Source: Bacteroidota bacterium
Lineage (GTDB): Bacteria > Bacteroidota > Bacteroidia > Bacteroidales > JAADJA01
Assembly: GCA_020444515.1 (NCBI GenBank)
Contig: JAHLKX010000008.1
Coordinates: forward strand, 124,001-188,000
Direction: 5' to 3'
DNA length: 64,000 nucleotides
The notes beneath the pieces are model-generated. The model worked only from the letters and a program-made list of their open reading frames with translations, made no database searches and was not told the origin of the DNA. Made by a program: the position numbers and the translations under genes. This document shows, piece after piece, positions 33,430-44,476 of this stretch. Each line of letters begins with the position of its first letter. Position 1 is the stretch's first letter.

Positions 33430-34416
33430 ATGGCAGATTTACGTTCAAATTACCTGGGTCTTGAATTAAGAAATCCAATCATTGTAGGAAGTTCAGGCCT
33501 AACCAATTCCGTCGATAAAATAAAGGACATTGAAAAAGCAGGTGCAGGTGCAGTTATACTGAAATCGCTCTTTGAAGAGCAGATCATGATGCAGGCACAT
33601 AAAAATGTAGCACAAAGTGAATCCTTTTTCAACTATCCTGAAGCACAAGATTACATTGGTAATTACACAAAAGAAAATGATGTCTCAGAATACCTGAAAT
33701 TAATCCGGGAAGCCAAAGCGGCCGTATCAATTCCAGTGATCGCCAGCATCAATTGTGTGTCACCGGCAGAATGGCTGACCTTTGCCCATAAAATGCAGGA
33801 AGCAGGAGCCGATGCCCTGGAGCTAAATATATTTGTACTACCCTCAGATCCGAAACATGAGGGTGAAGAGAATGAGCAGGTTTATTTCGATATTGCCATG
33901 GCCATTATTAAGGAAGTCTCCATTCCCGTATCCATCAAACTTAGTTATTATTTCAGTGGATTGGCCAAAACCATGCTCAAACTATCCTGGACTGGAATCA
34001 AAGGAATTGTCTTGTTCAATCGTTTCTTTTCACCGGATATTGACATTGATAAATTCGAAGTGACCGCAACCAATGTTTTTAGTTCTCAGGAAGAACTGGC
34101 AATTTCCTTACGTTGGGTCGCCATGCTTTCTGACCGGTTGCACTGCGATATCGCTGCCTCCACAGGCGTTCATGCTGGTGAAGATGTGGTGAAACAATTG
34201 CTGGCCGGAGCAAAGGCAGTTCAAATTGCCTCAACCGTATACAAGAATGGAACAAAAGTGATCACCGAAATGGTTGAATTTCTTGATAAATGGATGGATA
34301 AACACAACTTCAAGACCACAGCCGAATTCATTGGAAAAATGAGTTTCAAAGAGACTGAAAACCCTGCTGCTTATGAGCGGGTGCAGTTTATGAAACATTT
34401 CGCCGGAATCGAATAA
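33430..34416 (+). CDS. Dihydroorotate-dehydrogenase-like FMN protein
   Basis: 328 residues, an FMN-binding TIM barrel of the DHOD family: LGLELRNPIIVGSSGLTNSVDKI at the start, the GAVILKSLFEEQ strand, VIASINCVSPAEW, and GADALELNIF. Near the end come DIAASTGVHAGEDVVKQLLAGAKAVQIAST, which includes the phosphate-binding glycine loop. The family member lacks clear DHOD loop residues (a catalytic Ser/Cys is not evident), and similar proteins are annotated as 'DHOD-like' rather than PyrD. So it may act on another substrate. Stand-alone gene with its own -7 element. Confidence 0.85.
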   Translation: MADLRSNYLGLELRNPIIVGSSGLTNSVDKIKDIEKAGAGAVILKSLFEEQIMMQAHKNVAQSESFFNYPEAQDYIGNYTKENDVSEYLKLIREAKAAVSIPVIASINCVSPAEWLTFAHKMQEAGADALELNIFVLPSDPKHEGEENEQVYFDIAMAIIKEVSIPVSIKLSYYFSGLAKTMLKLSWTGIKGIVLFNRFFSPDIDIDKFEVTATNVFSSQEELAISLRWVAMLSDRLHCDIAASTGVHAGEDVVKQLLAGAKAVQIASTVYKNGTKVITEMVEFLDKWMDKHNFKTTAEFIGKMSFKETENPAAYERVQFMKHFAGIE

Positions 34417-34466
34417 TTTCAAAAGATCAAGATGTGGGAAGGGCTTTTCGAATGATGGGCTCTTTT

Positions 34467-35210
34467 CTATGAAGTACCAAAGACCCTTTGAAGAATTTGG
34501 GTTACCCTGGCTTTGGGATCTTTACGGATGGCTCTTTCTTCGAGGCTGAGCTTCAAAAACAAACCGTTCAGTGCTTTCCGGGTGACATACTCATCAAGCT
34601 GCGTATTGACCTTTTGCCAACCGGCAATTCCTGCAACACCATTGTATGCATCGGTGAGGGTACTCCATGCTTTACTCGCCGAAATATTGCCCACCAGTGG
34701 TTGATTTAAAGAATTCCTGATCTTGGGTTTAAAACTGCTTTTAAGCTGGTTGTAGGTTCTATTCCTGAAATATTGTGTGGCCGCCGTATCACTTCCATTC
34801 AGTATTGAAAAAGCATCCTGTATGGTCATTGATTTAATGGCATTAACAAAAATGGGAGTAGCTGTTTTGGCTGCATTTTCTGCGGCACGGTTCATTCGTA
34901 ACACCACATCATCAATCATAGAACCAATGCCAACCGCCTGTAACATCTCATTGTTTTTATATTTCAGGATCTGGTTGGCTTCGGGGGGTAGATATATTTT
35001 AATGAGTTCATCTCGAAAATAACCATTTGTTTTAGATACAATACTTACAGCCGTATCTGTACTCACCCTCAGAGCTTCTTTAAGACCCTGCATAACTTCC
35101 TGCTCTGTCAATGGACTTTCTTCTTCAATTACCGTCACTACATCCTGCAATACATCACACGATGTAAACATTATAAAACTCAATAACAGGATCCAGGAGA
35201 ACTTATTCAT
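34467..35210 (-). CDS. DUF4197 lipoprotein
   Basis: 247 residues. A lipoprotein signal peptide ([15 protein letters not shown], Cys17) is followed by a DUF4197 helical domain: [51 protein letters not shown], and the C-terminal [20 protein letters not shown]. The longest frame extends upstream into the 3' end of pyrG, but the extension is Cys/Pro-rich junk and ATG 35210 gives the proper lipoprotein start. It lies 5 bases behind pyrG, so it is co-transcribed. Function unknown. Confidence 0.85.
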   Translation of the reverse strand: MNKFSWILLLSFIMFTSCDVLQDVVTVIEEESPLTEQEVMQGLKEALRVSTDTAVSIVSKTNGYFRDELIKIYLPPEANQILKYKNNEMLQAVGIGSMIDDVVLRMNRAAENAAKTATPIFVNAIKSMTIQDAFSILNGSDTAATQYFRNRTYNQLKSSFKPKIRNSLNQPLVGNISASKAWSTLTDAYNGVAGIAGWQKVNTQLDEYVTRKALNGLFLKLSLEERAIRKDPKARVTQILQRVFGTS

Positions 35211-35215
35211 AACCA

Positions 35216-36835
<1,620 letters not shown>

Positions 36836-36875
36836 TTATATTTTCTACAAATATCCGATAAATAAAAGTTCTGTA

Positions 36876-36917
36876 AAATTAAAATAAAAAATGGGCAAAC
36901 GCGGACGAATGCCCATT
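36876..36917 (-). terminator. Rho-independent terminator of the GAPDH gene
   Basis: AATGGGCA/TGCCCATT (36890-36897, 36910-36917) with a 12-base loop, followed leftward by a long T-rich tract. Placed right after the GAPDH stop codon. Confidence 0.8.
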
Positions 36918-36936
36918 GCCATAATTCAGTTCAATC

Positions 36937-38412
36937 TTAATAATAAGTATATCTTTTCACTTTGGCAATATGCTTGGCCAATCGGATAACCTGCATGGTA
37001 TATCCAAATTCGTTGTCATACCAAAGATAGATCAGAATGTTTTTACCATCTGCAGAAACCTGGGTTGCAGGGCTGTCGAATATACTGGCCACCGGATCAC
37101 CGATAAAGTCACTGGATACTGATTCATTGGAAGCAGAGAAACGGATCTGTTCCACATATTTACCACGCAGAGCAGCATGCCTCAGCATTTCAATTACCTG
37201 TTCACGACTGGTTTGCCTTTTTACTGTCAATGATAAAATTGCCAGCGAAACATTGGCTGTTGGCACCCTCACTGCATTGGCTGTCAGTTTTCCTTTCAGG
37301 GAAGGAATGGCTTTGGCAGCAGCTGAACCGGCTCCGGTTGAAGTGATGACCATATTGAGTGGTGCAGCACGTCCACGACGCGGTTTCTTATGATAGTTAT
37401 CCAATAAATTCTGATCATTGGTATAAGAGTGAATGGTTTCCAGGTGACCTTTTTCAATGCCAAGTTCATGTTCTATCACACTGAGGGCCGGCACAATGGC
37501 ATTGGTTGTGCAAGAAGCAGCAGACCAAATATTATCACTATCCGGTTCATATTCCAGGTGATTCACACCATAAACAATATTGGGGATATCGCCCTTAGCT
37601 GGAGCCGTTAATATGACCTTATCCACGCCTTTGGCTTTCAAATGACGACCCAATCCTTCTCTATCGCGATAAACACCGGTATTATCAATTAAAACCGCAT
37701 TCTGTATTCCAAATTCCTCATAATTGATATCCTCGGGATTAGAAGCTTCCAGCATTTTAATGAGATGACCATTCATATAAATACTATTCGTGTCAAAATC
37801 TTCCAGGACATTACCCCGGAAAGGACCATGAATAGAATCGTGACGCATTAAAGAAGCCCGTTTGGCAATATCTTCAGGAGTAACCTTACGGGTAACAACA
37901 GCCCGGGGCCTCACCTGTTTTCCGTTTCCCTGGATGATTAACTCACGTAAAATCAAACGTCCAATACGCCCATGACCATAAAGAATTACATCAACGGGTT
38001 TATCGTACTTTGCTGACTGGCCAATGATATGCTTTAATTTATCTGTCACAAATTTGCGCACATCTTTGCCGTAATTGGCTTTCTCCTCAATCCACTCCTG
38101 ATTGAGTCGACCAACATCAATCTTGGAAGAGGGCAGATCAAATTTTAAAATCTCTTTGGCTAGGATAAGAGAATCCTGGATTTTAAGTTTGGTACCTATG
38201 ACGGTTTCAGCATAGGAGTGTTTGTTAAGAATAACACTTGCACTCCGGTCGATCAATTGGCTTCTGAAGAAAATAAGCTCGGTGGATTTATCATAAAAAA
38301 GCTTGCCCAAAGTATCAATAAATTCATTGCCGGCCTTTTCATCATCAAACCATTGTTTTAGTATGTCTTCATAAGCTAATGATTCTTTTGAAATCGTTTT
38401 TTTATTTTCCAT
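36937..38412 (-). CDS. Glyceraldehyde-3-phosphate dehydrogenase, long form
   Basis: 491 residues against about 335 for standard GAPDH; the extra 140 residues are N-terminal and helical. The NAD loop is GHGRIGR (146-152; usually GFGRIGR). Phosphate-site text HDSIHGPFRG (191-200) and catalytic Cys301 (SAASCTTNAIVPAL) are intact, as is the C-terminal WYDNEFGYTMQVIRL. The long form with this N-terminal region is known from Bacteroidota and some others; its special role is not known. His147 in place of Phe is unusual. Monocistronic, with a terminator. Confidence 0.92.
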   Translation of the reverse strand: MENKKTISKESLAYEDILKQWFDDEKAGNEFIDTLGKLFYDKSTELIFFRSQLIDRSASVILNKHSYAETVIGTKLKIQDSLILAKEILKFDLPSSKIDVGRLNQEWIEEKANYGKDVRKFVTDKLKHIIGQSAKYDKPVDVILYGHGRIGRLILRELIIQGNGKQVRPRAVVTRKVTPEDIAKRASLMRHDSIHGPFRGNVLEDFDTNSIYMNGHLIKMLEASNPEDINYEEFGIQNAVLIDNTGVYRDREGLGRHLKAKGVDKVILTAPAKGDIPNIVYGVNHLEYEPDSDNIWSAASCTTNAIVPALSVIEHELGIEKGHLETIHSYTNDQNLLDNYHKKPRRGRAAPLNMVITSTGAGSAAAKAIPSLKGKLTANAVRVPTANVSLAILSLTVKRQTSREQVIEMLRHAALRGKYVEQIRFSASNESVSSDFIGDPVASIFDSPATQVSADGKNILIYLWYDNEFGYTMQVIRLAKHIAKVKRYTYY

Positions 38413-38459
38413 TTTTCGTATTTTTCCAAACGGTTAATAATTACATAATTGGCTCAAAA

Positions 38460-38505
38460 ATAAAAGAAAAAGGGATTACTACAAAAAAAAGTAACAATCC
38501 CTTTT
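38460..38505 (-). terminator. Rho-independent terminator of rpoD
   Basis: Stem AAAAGGGATT/AATCCCTTTT (38468-38477, 38496-38505), 18-base loop, followed leftward by a T-rich tract. It sits between rpoD and the GAPDH gene. Confidence 0.75.
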
Positions 38506-38524
38506 CAAAACTTTCAAACGGAAA

Positions 38525-39391
38525 TTATTGTCCGAGATAAGCTTTTAATAATTTACTTCGTGATGTGTGTTTAAGACGTCGAATGGCCTTTTCTTTGATT
38601 TGCCGAACACGCTCACGTGTCAGATCAAATTTTGCTCCGATCTCTTCCAGCGTCAGTCCATGAGGCATTCCAATTCCATAGTATAAATTGATGACATCCC
38701 TTTCCTTTTTAGTAAGGGTTGCCAGAGAACGTTGAATCTCACGAGCCAGTGATTCCTTCATCAATATATCATCGGTATGGGGCGTGTCATCAGAAACAAA
38801 AACATCCAGGAATTTGGTTTCATCATCCTGAGTTAAAGGGGCATCCATAGATATGTAACGCGTCGTAATCTTTTTGGCAGCATCTATTTTGTAATCTGGA
38901 ATTTCAAGTTTTTCGGCAATTTCTTCAGCTGAAGGTGCACGTTCAAATTTTTGTTCCAGTTTGGAGGTTGCTTTTTTAATTTTATTCAGAGAACCAACCT
39001 GGTTAAGGGGCAAACGGATTATCCGGGATTGCTCAGCAAGGGCTTGCAGGATCGATTGGCGAATCCACCATACTGCATAAGAAATAAATTTAAACCCACG
39101 GGTTTCATCAAATCGTTTGGCAGCTTTGATCAATCCGAGATTTCCTTCATTGATCAGGTCAGGCAAACTCAAACCCTGATTTTGATACTGTTTGGCAACC
39201 GACACAACAAATCGGAGGTTGGCTTTGACTAATTTTTCAAGGGCTTTCTGATCACCTTGCTTTACTTTTTGTGCCAACTGTACTTCCTCATCCGCTGTGA
39301 TCAGTTCTTCTTTACCAATATCCTGAAGGTACTTATCAAGAGAAGCTGTTTCACGATTGGTGATTGATTTTGTAATTTTTAATTGTCTCAT
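38525..39391 (-). CDS. rpoD: Primary sigma factor RpoD (sigma-70)
   Basis: 288 residues, the short Bacteroidota housekeeping form without region 1.1. Region 1.2 is at the start ([23 protein letters not shown]). Region 2 has [26 protein letters not shown] and [15 protein letters not shown]. Region 3 is [15 protein letters not shown], and region 4 is [36 protein letters not shown]. It directs transcription from the TAnnTTTG/TTG promoters seen throughout the window. Its own promoter at 39456 fits that consensus fully. Confidence 0.96.
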   Translation of the reverse strand: MRQLKITKSITNRETASLDKYLQDIGKEELITADEEVQLAQKVKQGDQKALEKLVKANLRFVVSVAKQYQNQGLSLPDLINEGNLGLIKAAKRFDETRGFKFISYAVWWIRQSILQALAEQSRIIRLPLNQVGSLNKIKKATSKLEQKFERAPSAEEIAEKLEIPDYKIDAAKKITTRYISMDAPLTQDDETKFLDVFVSDDTPHTDDILMKESLAREIQRSLATLTKKERDVINLYYGIGMPHGLTLEEIGAKFDLTRERVRQIKEKAIRRLKHTSRSKLLKAYLGQ

Positions 39392-39455
39392 TTTGATTGT
39401 TAATTATCCTAAATGACTGATTTTCAACACACTATGTAGAGGAGAAAAAAGTATA

Positions 39456-39486
39456 CAAATATACGAAAAAATGAAGCCGTTTCCAA
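39456..39486 (-). promoter_or_regulatory. rpoD promoter
   Basis: TATATTTG (39456-39463 on the minus strand), 20-base spacer, TTG (39484-39486) inside a T-run. Exact match to the Bacteroidota consensus; the leader before ATG is about 60 bases. Confidence 0.7.
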
Positions 39487-39557
39487 AAAAAATTTCATTG
39501 ATTCTGAACTTTTTTCGGGTTACTAACTCCAACAACCTGTTTTATAGTATGCATTTC

Positions 39558-39600
39558 TAAAAAAAATCAGGATGGTAATGGTATATTTCCCATCCTGATT
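39558..39600 (-). terminator. Rho-independent terminator of the DegQ gene
   Basis: An 11-bp stem AATCAGGATGG/CCATCCTGATT (39565-39575, 39590-39600) with a 14-base loop, followed leftward by a run of Ts. The rest of the 222-base rpoD-degQ gap contains the rpoD promoter and nothing else recognised. Confidence 0.88.
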
Positions 39601-39614
39601 GATTAACAATGTTT

Positions 39615-41063
39615 TTAAAGCCCTACTCCATAATATGCCCTTTGTCCATTGGGATAAAGTCCTTCAAGGAGTACACCTCCATCCTTCCTTTCAAAAATAT
39701 ATTTCAAATCATCAACATTTTCTACCGGTTCACGATCGATATGGGTGATAATAAATCCCTCACGGATCCCTGCCGATTTGAGCTTTCCATCATTCAGATC
39801 AACGATTTTCAAACCATTTTGAATGTTGAGTTCGGTCATTTCATTTTCAGAGACCGGTTCAAATGCAGCACCCAATATTTCAATGTTATCTTTTTTAACG
39901 ACATCTGTATTACCACTTCTGTTACGCAACGTTACTTCAAATTGCTTCATGGCATTACCCCGTTGCACATAAACCTGCACTTTATCACCCGGACGTTTGG
40001 TTCCAATGGTTTCAAGCAGTGAAGATTTACTGTAAATGTTGATGTCATCCACCTTAACAATAACATCTCCGCTGATGATTCCGGCGTCATTGGCTGCTCC
40101 ATCATCATTCACATCTACAACATAAACACCATTGGCATTATTCAGCCCTTTTTCATCTGCAAACTGACTGTCAATTTCACGGAAAGTAATCCCCAGGTAT
40201 GCACGCTGAATTTCACCATAATCCAGGAAATCACTGATCACTTTCTTCACAATGTTTGACGGGATGGCAAATGAATAGCCGGTATACGAACCTGTATTGG
40301 AAGCAATGGCAGCATTGATACCGATCAGTTCTCCCTTGGTATTTACCAGCGCTCCTCCACTATTTCCACGGTTAACAACAGCATCGGTCTGAATAAATGA
40401 TTCAATGGCCCCCACATCTCCAAGGATGTTGATATTTCGGGCTTTTGCACTAACAATCCCTGCTGTAACCGTTGAAGTCAAATTAAATGGATTTCCCACT
40501 GCGAGAACCCATTCACCTACCTTTAAATTGTCAGAATCACCATAACGAAGATATGGCAAGCCTTCACCATCAACCTTTATCAAAGCCAGGTCAGTAGTAG
40601 GATCCGTTCCAATAACCACTGCATCGTAAGATCGTTTATCGTTAAGAGTAATCTCCAATTTATCTGCTTGTTGAACCACATGGTTATTGGTTACAACATA
40701 ACCATCGGGAGAAATTATTACGCCTGAACCGGTTGCCACTACAGGTGCATTGTTATAACGGTATTGCGGATGACCAAAGAACTCGTCGAGGTAATCAAAA
40801 AAATCGCTGTAAACTTTATTTCTTTGACGCAATTCAGCTTTGATGTGAACAACAGCATGGACTGTTTCATCAGCTGCATCAACAAAATCAGGACCAATTA
40901 CTGCTGGATGTGCAGGCACAAAAGTGGTTTGGGATACCGGCATTTGTTCACTGGTAACTGTTTGTCCAACCTCGCCCCCGTTATCGAATATATAGTGATA
41001 ACTCAGTGCGAAAACGAAACCACCCAACAGGGCTGCAAATAAATAACTTGCAAATTTTTTCAT
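39615..41063 (-). CDS. DegQ/HtrA periplasmic serine protease
   Basis: 482 residues. An N-terminal signal or anchor (YLFAALLGGFVFALSYHYIF, about 7-26) leads into a trypsin-like domain with the triad His128 (VTNNHVV), Asp158 (TDLALI) and Ser235 (GNSGGAL). Two PDZ domains follow at about 280-375 (YLGITFREID) and 395-480. HtrA proteins degrade or hold misfolded envelope proteins under stress. The second PDZ ends in the C-terminal PNGQRAYYGVGL. Divergent from dapF across 243 bases that include a rough inverted repeat (41200-41231) of unknown meaning. Confidence 0.95.
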   Translation of the reverse strand: MKKFASYLFAALLGGFVFALSYHYIFDNGGEVGQTVTSEQMPVSQTTFVPAHPAVIGPDFVDAADETVHAVVHIKAELRQRNKVYSDFFDYLDEFFGHPQYRYNNAPVVATGSGVIISPDGYVVTNNHVVQQADKLEITLNDKRSYDAVVIGTDPTTDLALIKVDGEGLPYLRYGDSDNLKVGEWVLAVGNPFNLTSTVTAGIVSAKARNINILGDVGAIESFIQTDAVVNRGNSGGALVNTKGELIGINAAIASNTGSYTGYSFAIPSNIVKKVISDFLDYGEIQRAYLGITFREIDSQFADEKGLNNANGVYVVDVNDDGAANDAGIISGDVIVKVDDINIYSKSSLLETIGTKRPGDKVQVYVQRGNAMKQFEVTLRNRSGNTDVVKKDNIEILGAAFEPVSENEMTELNIQNGLKIVDLNDGKLKSAGIREGFIITHIDREPVENVDDLKYIFERKDGGVLLEGLYPNGQRAYYGVGL

Positions 41064-41306
41064 ATCTCGTCTATTTTAACAATTAATACTCATGTTTGTT
41101 TTCGACAGCGCAAGATTTATGCCTTCTCTCGTTAACTTTACTTCCTGTTTTAAATCCCGGTCGAACAATCTGAGAAACGGCGGGGAATGCAGGCTATTAT
41201 TGACGTTGTGTTAAATAATGTTAACGTTCAATTGATTCTTTTCCCGGTCAGTTTGTCAGATAGGTGACGCGTATTTTTGGAAATTAACTTAATTTTAGCG
41301 TTTGAA

Positions 41307-42098
41307 ATGAAATTACATTTTTCAAAATATCATGGGACAGGCAATGATTTCATTATCATTGACAACCGGAATAATGAAGTCAATCTGACAAAACAAGAAA
41401 TCAAATGGTTGTGTGATCGACATCTCGGGATTGGTGCCGATGGATTGATGCTATTGTTTCATACAATACCTTTTGATTTTGAAATGAAATATTTCAATGC
41501 TGATGGTGGTGAAGGAACCATGTGCGGCAATGGCGGACGATGCATCGTGGCATATGCACATCATTTGGGAATGAGTGATCAAAGGGCACATTTTCTGACC
41601 ATTGATGGCGAACATCATGGAGAAATCCTGGAACAAAAAGACCATATATCAATGATCAAAGTAACCCTTCAGGATATTCACCAAATTGAACGAAATCAAA
41701 ATGATTATATAATCAATACAGGTTCCCCTCATTATGTTAAATTCGTCAATAGCCTTGAGGGCATGGACATATTCAACAGGGGTAAGGAAATCCGCTGGGA
41801 TGAGCGTTTTCAACCCGAAGGACTCAATGTCAATTTTGTGGTATCAAAGGCAGAAAACCTTATTGTGAGAACTTTTGAGCGGGGTGTTGAAAACATAACC
41901 CTGTCCTGTGGGACCGGTGTAACAGCTGCTGCAGTTGCCGCTGACCTGAAAAGCAATGGCACCAGAAATCAATACCAAATTGAAACCCTGGGGGGGGAAT
42001 TAATGGTTAGGTTTGAAAAACAGCACAATGTATATAAGAATGTTTCACTTACCGGGCCAGTTAAGCATGTTTTCGATGGATCAATTGAAATACCATGA
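41307..42098 (+). CDS. dapF: Diaminopimelate epimerase
   Basis: 263 residues. The two catalytic cysteines are Cys73 (GTMCGNGGRC) and Cys201 (LSCGTGVTAAA), each in its conserved motif. Converts LL- to meso-diaminopimelate for peptidoglycan and lysine. The longest frame starts at a TTG at 41277, but the family start MKLHFSKYHGTGNDF is at ATG 41307, with a TAATTTTA -7-like element at 41290. The stop overlaps the next gene by 4 bases. Confidence 0.96.
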   Translation: MKLHFSKYHGTGNDFIIIDNRNNEVNLTKQEIKWLCDRHLGIGADGLMLLFHTIPFDFEMKYFNADGGEGTMCGNGGRCIVAYAHHLGMSDQRAHFLTIDGEHHGEILEQKDHISMIKVTLQDIHQIERNQNDYIINTGSPHYVKFVNSLEGMDIFNRGKEIRWDERFQPEGLNVNFVVSKAENLIVRTFERGVENITLSCGTGVTAAAVAADLKSNGTRNQYQIETLGGELMVRFEKQHNVYKNVSLTGPVKHVFDGSIEIP

Positions 42099-42526
42099 AA
42101 CTGAAGACCAGAGATTATCAACCGGAAGACTTTAAAGAAGTCGCAGCCCTCTGGGAAGCAACCGGTATGGGTGGTGAATTCAGGGGAGATGATCGCCAGG
42201 TAATTGATCGTTCAATTCAGGTTGGTGGTAAATTACTCATTCTTGAAGATGAACACACCCATAAGTTAATTGGAACCAGTTGGATGACCATGGATGGAAG
42301 AAGAATTTACCTGCATCATTTTGGGATCAGTCCAGCATTTCAAGGTAAAGGATTTTCAAAACAGCTTCTCAAAGCATCGCTGGCTTTTGCCAAAAAAACC
42401 GGATTACAATTGAAACTGGAAGTCCACCGAGATAATATCATCGCAAGGGAATTGTATATCAAGGCTGGTTTTAAATATCTTGGAGATTATGATGTATACA
42501 TCATCCGCAATTATGAAAATTTATGA
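42095..42526 (+). CDS. GNAT family N-acetyltransferase
   Basis: 143 residues with the GNAT fold: YQPEDFKEVAALWEATG at the start, the acetyl-CoA loop ISPAFQGKGFSKQLLKASL near 90-108 (Q-x-x-G-x-S/A), and the ENxxAxxLYxKxGF-type motif NIIARELYIKAGFKYLGDY. The acceptor amine is unknown. It overlaps dapF and the phosphohexomutase gene by 4 bases each, so translation is coupled. Confidence 0.88.
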   Translation: MKLKTRDYQPEDFKEVAALWEATGMGGEFRGDDRQVIDRSIQVGGKLLILEDEHTHKLIGTSWMTMDGRRIYLHHFGISPAFQGKGFSKQLLKASLAFAKKTGLQLKLEVHRDNIIARELYIKAGFKYLGDYDVYIIRNYENL

Positions 42527-43875
42527 AGGCTTTTCATGCTTACGACATAAGGGGTATCTACAATCAGGAATTTAATCGTGATGACATTTATAAAATCGGA
42601 TTTTTTCTACCCTCGGTATTGGACGCAAAAAAGGTACTATTGGGTAGAGATATCCGTGAATCTTCACCTGAAATTTTTGTTTACCTCAGCCAGGGCATCA
42701 CCGATGCCGGTGCCGATGTATATGATGCAGGTTTGACAACTACACCCATGATTTATTGGGCAACAGCAAAATATAATTTTCATGCATCGGTCATGATCAC
42801 AGCTTCGCACAATGATAAAGAGTACAATGGACTGAAAGTTAGTAAAAAAAACGCGTTACCAGTAGGCTATGACAATGGACTTAAAATAATTGAATCAAAA
42901 ATTCAAGATCATACACCCATCAAACCCGCTCAAATAAGAGGGAAAGTTTTCCCCATCAAGATCATGGAGGATTATCTTCAGTTCCAAAAGCAATATCTTA
43001 CTGATCTTTCGAACCTTAATATTGCTGTCGATTGTTCCAATGGCATGGCCGGTTTATTGATAAAACAACTATTGGATAGTCACATTCACTACATAAACGA
43101 TTTCCCTGATGGTAATTTTCCTGGTCATGCACCCAATCCATTGATCCCTAAAAATATTGTTCAGCTGCAAAAAACTGTAAAAAAATACAAATGTGATGTA
43201 GGGGTAATTTTTGACGGTGATGCTGACCGGGTCATGTTCCTGGATGAACAGGGCCGTTTTATTTCACCAGATCTGATGATCGCCCTGTTGGGTCATTATT
43301 TCCTGGAAGAGAAGGGAATGAAAGGAAACGTATTACAGGATATTCGAACATCCAAAGCCGTTGGTGAATATATTGAAAAAATGGGTGGCACCATGCACAC
43401 GTGGCGGGTAGGAAGGGCCTACGCAGCCCTCAAGCTCCGCGAAATAAATGGTATTTATGGTGGGGAGCTGGCAGGTCATTATTATTTCCGGGATTTTTAC
43501 TATTCGGATTCTGGGATCATGGCGTGCTTGATTATCCTGGGATTACTGGCTTCGTTTAAGAAAAAAGGGAAACAATTATCAGAAATCATCAATACCATAG
43601 GGAAATATGCTAATTCTGGAGAGATCAACTTCAGGATTGAAGCGAAAAAAGATGCCATGGAAAAACTCAAAGATCATTTTATGTCCCATGAGAAAGCAAC
43701 GGCATTTTATGATTTTGATGGATATAGAATTGAGTTCCCGGACTGGTGGTTCAATATACGCCCTTCCAACACCGAACCCTATCTCCGTTTGCTCGTAGAA
43801 GCATCTACTGTCCAACAGCTCAATGAGAAAATTAAGGAAATGAATCGGATTTTGGATCCACTCAGGTTATGTTAA
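42523..43875 (+). CDS. Phosphomannomutase/phosphoglucomutase
   Basis: 450 residues, all four domains of the alpha-D-phosphohexomutase family. The active Ser95 lies in TASHNDKEYNG; the Mg loop is FDGDADRV near 230-237; the sugar-recognition loop is GGELAGHYYFRD; and the phosphate-binding loop is RPSNTEPYLRL. Interconverts hexose-1- and -6-phosphates for envelope sugars. Specificity for mannose or glucose cannot be read here. It overlaps the flanking genes by 4 and 7 bases. Confidence 0.93.
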   Translation: MKAFHAYDIRGIYNQEFNRDDIYKIGFFLPSVLDAKKVLLGRDIRESSPEIFVYLSQGITDAGADVYDAGLTTTPMIYWATAKYNFHASVMITASHNDKEYNGLKVSKKNALPVGYDNGLKIIESKIQDHTPIKPAQIRGKVFPIKIMEDYLQFQKQYLTDLSNLNIAVDCSNGMAGLLIKQLLDSHIHYINDFPDGNFPGHAPNPLIPKNIVQLQKTVKKYKCDVGVIFDGDADRVMFLDEQGRFISPDLMIALLGHYFLEEKGMKGNVLQDIRTSKAVGEYIEKMGGTMHTWRVGRAYAALKLREINGIYGGELAGHYYFRDFYYSDSGIMACLIILGLLASFKKKGKQLSEIINTIGKYANSGEINFRIEAKKDAMEKLKDHFMSHEKATAFYDFDGYRIEFPDWWFNIRPSNTEPYLRLLVEASTVQQLNEKIKEMNRILDPLRLC

Positions 43876-44393
43876 AAGGAAAACATATCGAATTAAGGGC
43901 GCTCGAACCCAGTGATGTAGACTTGCTTTTCAAATGGGAAAATGATGAAAAGCTCTGGTATCTTAGCAATACCCTGGCTCCCTTTTCCAGGTTTCAGTTG
44001 GAACAATACGTTTTAAATTCAGGAAATGATATTTTCAAGGACCGTCAACTCAGGTTGATGATTGATCATATTGAATCCGGACAAAAAGAGACCATTGGCA
44101 GCATCGATCTGTTTGACTTTGAGCCCCATCACCGCAGGGCAGGCGTTGGTATAATGATCATTGAAAGTGCACGAAAAAAAGGCTTTGCACGAGAAGCACT
44201 TGAAATGATTATCCATCATTGTTTTGATGTATTGAACATGCACCAGCTTTATTGCAATATTTCTAATACTAATATAGCCAGTTTGGAATTGTTCCGAAAT
44301 TCAGGTTTCGAAATAAGTGGACAAAAAAAAGAGTGGTTGATGATCCGAAACCAATGGGAAGATGAATACTTTTTACAATTAATTAATCGCTAA
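43869..44393 (+). CDS. GNAT family N-acetyltransferase (RimJ/SpeG-like)
   Basis: 174 residues: ELRALEPSDVDLLFKWENDEKLWYLSN at the start, then GSIDLFDFEPHHRRAGVGIMI and KKGFAREALEMIIHHCF with the CoA-binding R-x-x-G pattern, and ASLELFRNSGFEISG near the end. This is the sub-family that includes RimJ/RimL and SpeG; the acceptor is unknown. It is the last gene of the dapF-led overlapping set. Confidence 0.9.
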   Translation: MLKGKHIELRALEPSDVDLLFKWENDEKLWYLSNTLAPFSRFQLEQYVLNSGNDIFKDRQLRLMIDHIESGQKETIGSIDLFDFEPHHRRAGVGIMIIESARKKGFAREALEMIIHHCFDVLNMHQLYCNISNTNIASLELFRNSGFEISGQKKEWLMIRNQWEDEYFLQLINR

Positions 44394-44476
44394 TAAAATA
44401 ACCGTTTGAAACATAATTTGTAAATTCACGCGTTCAATTGAGACAATAAAAACTTTCAAATCGAAAATCAGAAAAA

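Noticed and set aside
41200-41231. TTGACGTT...AACGTTCAA inverted repeat between degQ and dapF
   Set aside because: The arms match only with an inserted base and no known operator fits; too weak to call.
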